The notes under the pieces are model-generated. The model saw only the letters and a list, made by a program, of their open reading frames with translations. It was not told the origin of the DNA and searched no databases. Made by a program: the position numbers and the translations under genes. Source: an uncultured Myxococcales bacterium (lineage in GTDB: Bacteria; Myxococcota_A; Polyangia; Polyangiales; Polyangiaceae). From it: 50,564 bases of DNA. This document shows, piece by piece, positions 45,333 to 50,564 of this stretch. Position 1 is the stretch's first letter. Every line of letters begins with the position of its first letter. The stretch covers positions 1-50,564 of the forward strand of contig CALFNG010000031.1 of NCBI GenBank assembly GCA_937902985.1, in the 5' to 3' direction.

Positions 45333-47573
45333 ATGTCCCATTTCGTTCGTGAATCCGTGGTCGTCAACGGGCGCCCACTCGTGTTCGAAACCGGCCGCCT
45401 CGCCAAGCAGGCTCACGGCGCCGTCCTGGTCACGTACGGCGAGAGCGTCGTGCTCGTCACGGCCGTCAGCGGCGACGAGCGCCCCGGCATCGACTTCTTC
45501 CCCCTCACCTGCGACTACGTCGAGAAGACCTTCGCCGCCGGCAAGATCCCGGGCGGGTTCTTCAAGCGCGAGGGGCGACAGCGCGACGAAGAGATCCTGA
45601 CCTCGCGGCTCATGGACCGGCCCTACCGGCCGCTCTTCCCCGAGGGCTACAAGAACGACACGCAGGTCATCGCGACCGTGCTGTCGAGCGACAAGGAGAA
45701 CCCGACCGACATCCTCGCGATGACGGCCGGCGCAGCGGCGCTTCACATCTCCGACATCCCCTGGGGCGGGCCGGTGGTGGCCGTTCGCGTGACGCGCCTC
45801 AAGGGCGAGTTCCTCCCGTTCCCGACGTTCGCGCAGCAGGCCGAGGGCGATATCGACCTCATCGTCTCCTGCTCCAAGGACGCGATCGTGATGGTCGAGG
45901 GCGGCGCGGCTGAGGTCAGCGAAGGCGACGTCATCGACGCGCTCATGTTCGCGCACCGCACGGCGCAGCCGATCCTCGAGCTCATCGAGCGGATGCGCGC
46001 GGCGGTGGGCAAGCCGAAGCGCTCCTTCGACAAGAAGACGCTGCCGGCCGAGGTCGCGGCCACCGTGAAGGACCTGTCCGACCGGGACATCCTCACGGCG
46101 TCGCTCATCAAGGACAAGAAAGCCCGTTACGACGCGTACAAGGCCACGAAAGCCAAGGTCGTCGAGACGCTCGTCGACAAGCTCGGCACCGAGGGCTTCG
46201 CGAAGATCGAGAAGCTCGTCAAAGAGGAGTTCGAAGATCGCAAGTACCACGTCGTTCGCAACTACGTGCTCTCCGAGCGCAAGCGCATCGACGGCCGCGA
46301 CATGGCGACCATCCGTCCCATCGTCTGCGAAGTCGGCATCCTCCCGCGGACGCACGGCTCGGCGCTGTTCCAGCGCGGCGAGACGCAGGGCCTGGTCACG
46401 GCGACCCTCGGCACGTCGACCGACGAGCAGAAGATCGACGCGCTGACCGGCGAGCGCTGGAAGCGCTTCATGCTGCACTACAACTTCCCTCCGTACTCGA
46501 CCGGCGAGACCAAGCCGCTCCGCGGGCCGGGCCGTCGCGAGATCGGCCACGGCGCGCTCGCCGAGCGGGCTCTCGTGCGGATGATCCCCGACGGCGAGAA
46601 GTTCCCCTACGTGCTCCGCGTCGTCAGCGAGGTCCTCGAGTCGAACGGGAGCTCGTCGATGGCGAGCGTCTGCGGCGCGACCCTGGCCATGATGGACGCG
46701 GGGGTGCCGATCAAGGCGCCCGTCGCGGGCATCGCGATGGGCCTCATCAGCGACGGTCCGCTCACCGACGCGAAGACGCGCTACGCGATCCTCAGCGACA
46801 TCCTGGGCGACGAGGATCACCTCGGCGACATGGACTTCAAGATCTGCGGGACCAAGAAGGGCGTCACCGCGATCCAGATGGACATCAAGATCGAGGGGCT
46901 CTCTCGCGAGGTCCTGACGCAGGCGCTCGACCAGGCAAAAGAGGCGCGCCTCTTCATCCTCGATCGCATGCTCTCGACGCTCCCCACCGCGCGCCAGGAC
47001 CTGTCGAAGTGGGCGCCGCGCATCACGCAGATCAAGGTCAAGCCGGACCAGATTCGCCTGATCATCGGGCCGGGCGGCAAGACCATCAAAGGCATCATCG
47101 ATCAGACGGGCGTGGCCATCGACGTCGAGGACGACGGCACGGTCAACATCGCCTCGAGCGACAACGAGGCTGTGAGGAAGGCGCTCGACATCATCAAGGG
47201 CCTGACCACGGAGCCCGAGATCGGCGCCGTCTACAAGGGCACCGTCTCGCGCGTCGTCGACTTCGGCGCGTTCATCGAGATCCTCCCGGGCACCGACGGC
47301 CTCTTGCACGTGTCGGAGATGGCCCACGAGCGCGTCGAGAAGGTGACGGACGTGATGAAAGAAGGCGACCCGGTCGACGTGAAGGTCATCTCCGTCGATC
47401 GCGACGGCAAGATTCGTCTCACGCGCCGCGAGCTCCTTCCCTTTCCCGAAGGCGTCGAGGGCGACCGCGCCCGCGAGCGCATCCAGCAGGCCCGCGAAGC
47501 CGGCCCGCCCCAGCGAAGCAGCGGCGGCCGAGGCGACCGCCGCGACGGCCCCCCCCGCGGCGGTAGGCGCTAG
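45333..47573 (+). CDS. pnp: Polyribonucleotide nucleotidyltransferase (PNPase)
   Basis: 3'-5' phosphorolytic exoribonuclease of the RNA degradosome. 746 residues: first RNase PH domain (FETGRLAKQAHGAVLVTYGESVVLVTAV, FFKREGRQRDEEILTSRLMDRPYRPLFP), helical linker, second RNase PH domain (LPRTHGSALFQRGETQ, GALAERAL, GDMDFKICGTKKGVTAIQMDIK), KH domain (IRLIIGPGGKTIKGIIDQTG) and S1 domain (YKGTVSRVVDFGAFIEILPGTDGLLHVSEM). A Gly/Arg-rich tail follows, typical of RNA-binding extensions. The TAG stop lies in the CTAG that opens palindromic element B. Confidence 0.97.
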   Translation: MSHFVRESVVVNGRPLVFETGRLAKQAHGAVLVTYGESVVLVTAVSGDERPGIDFFPLTCDYVEKTFAAGKIPGGFFKREGRQRDEEILTSRLMDRPYRPLFPEGYKNDTQVIATVLSSDKENPTDILAMTAGAAALHISDIPWGGPVVAVRVTRLKGEFLPFPTFAQQAEGDIDLIVSCSKDAIVMVEGGAAEVSEGDVIDALMFAHRTAQPILELIERMRAAVGKPKRSFDKKTLPAEVAATVKDLSDRDILTASLIKDKKARYDAYKATKAKVVETLVDKLGTEGFAKIEKLVKEEFEDRKYHVVRNYVLSERKRIDGRDMATIRPIVCEVGILPRTHGSALFQRGETQGLVTATLGTSTDEQKIDALTGERWKRFMLHYNFPPYSTGETKPLRGPGRREIGHGALAERALVRMIPDGEKFPYVLRVVSEVLESNGSSSMASVCGATLAMMDAGVPIKAPVAGIAMGLISDGPLTDAKTRYAILSDILGDEDHLGDMDFKICGTKKGVTAIQMDIKIEGLSREVLTQALDQAKEARLFILDRMLSTLPTARQDLSKWAPRITQIKVKPDQIRLIIGPGGKTIKGIIDQTGVAIDVEDDGTVNIASSDNEAVRKALDIIKGLTTEPEIGAVYKGTVSRVVDFGAFIEILPGTDGLLHVSEMAHERVEKVTDVMKEGDPVDVKVISVDRDGKIRLTRRELLPFPEGVEGDRARERIQQAREAGPPQRSSGGRGDRRDGPPRGGRR

Positions 47574-47707
47574 AGCAAGCGCCGGCGTCGCGGAACGAGC
47601 CCGTCTCGACGCTCGCGGTGCTCGCCGGACGCGAACGTAACCGAGTTCCGGCTGCGCGCCGCGACCGCCGAGCCGGACCCGTTCCGCTTAGCCGCCGCTC
47701 GCTCTAG
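47570..47707. repeat. Palindromic element B, 138 bp, CTAG ends
   Basis: Arms 47570-47586 and 47691-47707 pair at 15 of 17 positions. The flanking halves match element A (28735-28862) closely, but the centre differs: here CCGGA and TCCGG flank the loop. The left CTAG contains the pnp stop; the right CTAG contains, on the minus strand, the stop of the truncated membrane gene. A second copy in the same window shows this is a dispersed family. Confidence 0.85.
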
Positions 47708-48735
47708 TACCCCGCCCCAGAGGTTCGAGGCGCCGCGATCAGGGCATGGAGCGGCGGATACTTCGGATAGAGGTGCGGCCCTCGCTTGACCGCGTTCTCG
47801 ATCCACAGCTCGGGCGAGTCGACGACGTCGAGGCCGTTGGAGAGCACGAGCGTCCCGTGCCCGAGGTTGCGCGCCATCTCGAAGTACATGTGCCCGTCGT
47901 TGACGAGGAGCACGGGACGGGTGACGGCGAACGCGCGCGCGGCGAAGAGGCTCGCGTAGAGGGCCGTCGCGAGCGCCGGGTGGTCGAGGACCCACGCGCG
48001 TGCAGCCGCAAGCATCGCTCCGCGTATCACGGGGCGCTTCGAGGGGGCAACGAAGCCCTCGCCCTGGGCGCTCGGCGACAGGAGGACCGGCCTTGCAACG
48101 CGAGCGCGGTAGGTCTTCGCTGGAGAGGAATTCGCTTTGCTTGCGGGTACATCGGCATCCGTTGCGCGCGCACTCGCGTCGCTTTCAGTCGCATTCGCAT
48201 CGCTCGCGGTTGCACTCGCGTCACTTGCAGGCGGATCCGCGACGCGCAGGGGTTCGCCCGCGACGCTCGCGTCCGTACCCGCTTTGCTTGCGCGTTCACC
48301 TGCGGTGCTCGCGTCGGTACTCGCATCGCTTGCGCGCTCACCCGCGATGCGCGCGGGGCCATCGGTCACGCTTGCGTACGGTGACGCAGCTCTCACCGAT
48401 CGATCCGGATCGCTTGCACGCGCGTTCGCAGCGTGTGTGGGTGCGGCGGCGACGCTGACGGGTGTACGCGCATCGCTCGCGGAGAGTCCCGCGAGAAGAG
48501 CGCGGGCAGGCGCATGCAGCGCTCGCGCGCCTACGTCCGTTGAGGATCGATCCGCAATGGAAACGGATTCGCCCGCAGGCGGAGGGGTTGACTCCGCGTC
48601 GCGAGCGCATTCGCCTGCAGGGCATGCGGAAGATCCGGTGTCACCGACGCGTTCGTCCGCATCGCTCGCGCGACCGCCCGCGTCGTCCGAAGATGCCCCC
48701 GACGTCCCCGCGGATACTCGATCGAGCCGAGCCAC
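47704..48735 (-). pseudogene. Truncated GT-C (PMT-like) membrane glycosyltransferase remnant with Asp/Ala-rich N-terminus
   Basis: The last 100 codons (from ATG 48015) read like the start of a GT-C or PMT-type glycosyltransferase: a membrane segment (ALYASLFAARAFAVT), then the first periplasmic loop with DGHMYFEMARNLGHG and LYPKYPPLHALIAAP. An intact member would continue for several hundred residues. Here it breaks after eight more codons at the CTAG end of element B. The final residues SGAGY match the near-terminal SGAGYVLLRSR of the neighbouring gene at 49634, suggesting an internal deletion in a paralogue. The upstream 240 codons from a GTG at 48735 are ASDA-type low complexity and may or may not be translated. 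Pseudogene status is inferred. Confidence 0.55.
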
Positions 48736-48827
48736 TGCGGTTCATCCGAAAATCGTCCCCCCCGCCAAACTTTTTTCCAAGATCTGCGGCCCCCGCGCGG
48801 ACTCTTTATATATGAGGCCACGGAAAC

Positions 48828-48846
48828 ACCGGGCATGGTGCCCGGT
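48828..48846 (+). promoter_or_regulatory. Hairpin in the 5' leader of the next gene
   Basis: ACCGGGCA-TGG-TGCCCGGT is a perfect 8-bp stem with a 3-base loop, 33 bases before the ATG. An AT-rich patch (CTTTATATATGA, about 48813-48824) just upstream could hold a -10 box. Confidence 0.5.
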
Positions 48847-48878
48847 CGGTGTCCTCAGGGAAAAGAAAGGTCAGGACC

Positions 48879-49457
48879 ATGTCGAACATCAGAGCAAAGA
48901 ACAATTTGGCGGCCGAGGTGACGCACTTGATCGCCGGAGCCAACAAGCACTTCCCGAACGGGAGCCAGGCGCTCCAGGTGGGGGGTGGGACCTTCACGAT
49001 CCTTGCGTTGACGCAGGAGCTGCAGGGCTTCGTCGACAACCGGGACGCCGTGGAGGCGTCGAAGGCCGCAACGAAAGCGAAGATCGAGACCGAACGTGTC
49101 CAGTCGCCGTCGCAGCTCGCGCTCATTCGCGCGTTCCAGACGGTCGTCCGGGGCGCGTTCGGCAACGCGGCCGACGTCCTGGCTGACTTCGGGCTCGCAC
49201 CTCCCAAGGTGCGCGTCACGAAGACGGCGGAACAGAAGGCGGTCACCGCGGCGAAGATCGCGGCCACACGGAAGGCGAGGGGCACGATGGGGAAGAACCA
49301 GAAGAAGGCGATCAAGGGGTCCGTCACGGCGCGGCTCGTCGTGACGCCGGTGACGACTTCGCCTGTTTCGACTCCCGTCGAAGCTCCCGCGCCCGCGACG
49401 CCCGCAACGACGACGGCAGCACCGACCGCCGCCGCCACGGCGCCGCACTCCACGTAG
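48879..49457 (+). CDS. Basic protein of unknown family
   Basis: 192 residues from the ATG at 48879, with AGG-type ribosome sites upstream. Residues 1-105 form a soluble helical domain (NLAAEVTHLIAGANKHFPNGSQALQVGGG, then FTILALTQELQGFVDN). Residues 115-155 are Lys/Arg-rich (TKTAEQKAVTAAKIAATRKA and RGTMGKNQKKAIKG), as in nucleic-acid-binding segments. The last 40 residues are Ala/Pro/Thr-rich and disordered. The codon style is less extremely GC-rich than in its neighbours. No known domain is recognised; the basic segment suggests nucleic-acid contact, which is only inference. It stands alone between hairpins, so it is probably a single-gene transcript. Confidence 0.8.
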   Translation: MSNIRAKNNLAAEVTHLIAGANKHFPNGSQALQVGGGTFTILALTQELQGFVDNRDAVEASKAATKAKIETERVQSPSQLALIRAFQTVVRGAFGNAADVLADFGLAPPKVRVTKTAEQKAVTAAKIAATRKARGTMGKNQKKAIKGSVTARLVVTPVTTSPVSTPVEAPAPATPATTTAAPTAAATAPHST

Positions 49458-49480
49458 CGCGGCGGGCGGCGAGTAACAAC

Positions 49481-49540
49481 GCAACGAAAGCAAACGAAAG
49501 CAAACGAAAGCAAACGAAAGCAAACGAAAGCAAACGAAAA
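49481..49540. repeat. 10-bp tandem repeat, intergenic
   Basis: Six units of CAAACGAAAG; the first has GCAACGAAAG and the last ends AAAA. AT-rich relative to surroundings. It follows the stop of the basic protein by about 24 bases. No gene is supported in it on either strand. Confidence 0.9.
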
Positions 49541-49547
49541 CAAGGGA

Positions 49548-49585
49548 AGCGGGGAACGCCGTCGGAATGGGCGTCGTTCCCCGCT
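49548..49585. terminator. Hairpin between convergent genes
   Basis: Arms AGCGGGGAACG (49548-49558) and CGTTCCCCGCT (49575-49585) are perfect 11-base inverted repeats with a 16-base loop. Placed after the tandem repeat and before the end of the convergent membrane gene, it is a likely two-way terminator, though without a T-run on the plus strand. Confidence 0.6.
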
Positions 49586-49633
49586 CCCGCATTTCTCGGC
49601 CTAACGCTTCGCCGCCGTGCTGCAAGCCGGTCC

Positions 49634-50564
49634 TCAACGCGATCGCAGGAGCACGTACCCCGCGCCGCTCGAGCCGAGCGGCAGCCACGCCGCGGGCGCG
49701 AAGTGGCGAGCGATGACGTCGTCGTCCACGAGCCTCGCCTCGACGGCGCGGGGGGTGACGAGATCTCGCGACGCTGCGAGGCCACCCACCGGCAAGCCGA
49801 GGGGCGCGTAGAGAAGCAGCGTGTCGGGCGCGCGATCGAGGAGAAACCGCGCGTCGATCCGCTTCGACGTGTGGCCGCCCGGGAGCGACGCGATCTCCAG
49901 ATCGGTGAGGCCGGCGAGGTCCACGATGTCGGCCTCCGTCGCCGCGCTGACCCACCCGATGTCGAGCGCCGCCACGCGCGCGGCTCCCTCGAGCCACGGA
50001 CGGGCGGTCACTACGAGCGCGGCGCGATCCGTCCCGACGTCGCGCCCCGATGACCCCCCGCGGGCGAGGAGCACGACCCCGACGACGATCGCCGCGCACG
50101 AGCGGAGCGCGGTCCACGCGGGACGAGCGCGCGTGCTCGCGAGCACCGCGGCGTACACGAGCGACGGCACGACCGGCACCATCAGTCGCGCGTACGGCAT
50201 CCAGTCGCCGCCGACCGCGACGATCGAGCCGACGTGGGCCAGCCCCGCGAGCGCGAGCGCGCGACCGCGCGCGTGCCCGGCGAGGGCGAGCGGCGCGACG
50301 ACGAGGATGGGCGCCAGGGTCACGACGCAGGCCGCGCCCGCGTACGCGAGGCCGTGCGCGAGGTCGCTCGGCTTCGCGAGGACGGCGAGCGGCGCCGGGC
50401 GGCCCCACGCGAGCGCGCGCGCGAGAGCGCACACGGCGAATGGCGCCAGCGCCAGCGCCCCCACGCGGAGACCCCTCGCCGCGCGTCCCGCGTCTCCAAC
50501 GGCGACTACGCCCCCGCCTGCGTCCGCGTCTGCGCCTGCGTCTGCGTCTGCGTCCGCGCCCGCG
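49634..50564 (-). CDS. GT-C-type membrane glycosyltransferase-like protein, 5' end outside window
   Basis: Only the C-terminal half is present; the minus-strand frame is open to the last base, and the GTG at 50464 is not necessarily the start. Several membrane segments (GALALAPFAVCALARALAW, VVTLAPILVVAPLAL, LRSCAAIVVGVVLLA) precede a soluble C-terminal domain. GGDWMPYARLMVPVVPSLVYA is a hallmark of bacterial GT-C polyprenyl-sugar-dependent transferases related to PMT/AftB types. An Ala-Asp repeat (from GCGTCT/GCGTCC hexamers at 50518-50564) precedes the membrane part. The C-terminus SGAGYVLLRSR resembles that of the truncated gene at 47704. Acceptor and sugar unknown. Confidence 0.75.
   Translation of the reverse strand, partial: AGADADADAGADADAGGGVVAVGDAGRAARGLRVGALALAPFAVCALARALAWGRPAPLAVLAKPSDLAHGLAYAGAACVVTLAPILVVAPLALAGHARGRALALAGLAHVGSIVAVGGDWMPYARLMVPVVPSLVYAAVLASTRARPAWTALRSCAAIVVGVVLLARGGSSGRDVGTDRAALVVTARPWLEGAARVAALDIGWVSAATEADIVDLAGLTDLEIASLPGGHTSKRIDARFLLDRAPDTLLLYAPLGLPVGGLAASRDLVTPRAVEARLVDDDVIARHFAPAAWLPLGSSGAGYVLLRSR

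Noticed and set aside
48137-49186. Plus-strand Ala/Ser-rich frame
   Set aside because: Antisense to the Asp/Ala-rich region and then out of frame over the basic protein gene; no motif or ribosome site.
49481-49540. CRISPR array
   Set aside because: The units are contiguous 10-mers with no spacers, and no cas genes are present.

Overview
This is a very GC-rich chromosomal segment. It probably comes from a myxobacterium in the Polyangiales (Sorangium/Labilithrix-like); that placement is inferred from overall character, not from a marker search. Supporting signs are a type III export protein, a membrane-anchored Ser/Thr kinase, Pro/Gly- and Asp/Ala-rich low-complexity proteins, and an rpoN-PTS regulatory locus in the usual deltaproteobacterial order. 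Thirty-eight genes or gene remnants are called. No rRNA, tRNA, CRISPR array or insertion sequence was seen.

Layout. 1-4218: the 3' part of an SctV/FlhA-family export gate gene, a PYGQPP-repeat membrane protein, and a convergent TPR-like membrane protein. 4278-9149: smc, an FmdB-type zinc ribbon gene, and an unknown gene that overlaps it tail to tail. 9208-16508: a tightly coupled run of a PheA-like protein, a lipoprotein, an AroA-like protein, cmk and a second lipoprotein, followed by rpsA. This keeps the common pheA/aroA/cmk/rpsA order, but both aromatic-pathway proteins have lost most catalytic residues. 16637-18403: a HIT protein and an AI-2E-type permease. 18472-27800 (minus strand): an ImuA-ImuB-DnaE2 error-prone polymerase cassette with a receiver-kinase-receiver protein between imuB and dnaE2, and an acyl-CoA dehydrogenase at the end. 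27854-35818: larE, a Ser/Thr kinase, an RqcH/NFACT protein, a GDXG esterase and a dynamin-like GTPase. 35857-44624: lptA, lptB, rpoN, hpf, ptsN, hprK, rapZ, HPr and Enzyme I, a regulatory PTS with no sugar permease. 44847-47573: rpsO and pnp. 47704-50564: a truncated GT-C-like membrane gene, an unknown basic protein, and the 3' part of another GT-C-like gene.

Two unusual themes stand out. First, the PheA-like and AroA-like proteins look like repurposed or non-catalytic homologues held in their ancestral operon, interleaved with two lipoproteins that may be distant paralogues. Second, palindromic elements bounded by CTAG (about 128 and 138 bp, plus two shorter relatives) sit at gene ends, and their terminal CTAG provides TAG stop codons, in two cases for both convergent neighbours. 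Short tandem duplications (6-15 bp units) recur inside genes and between them.
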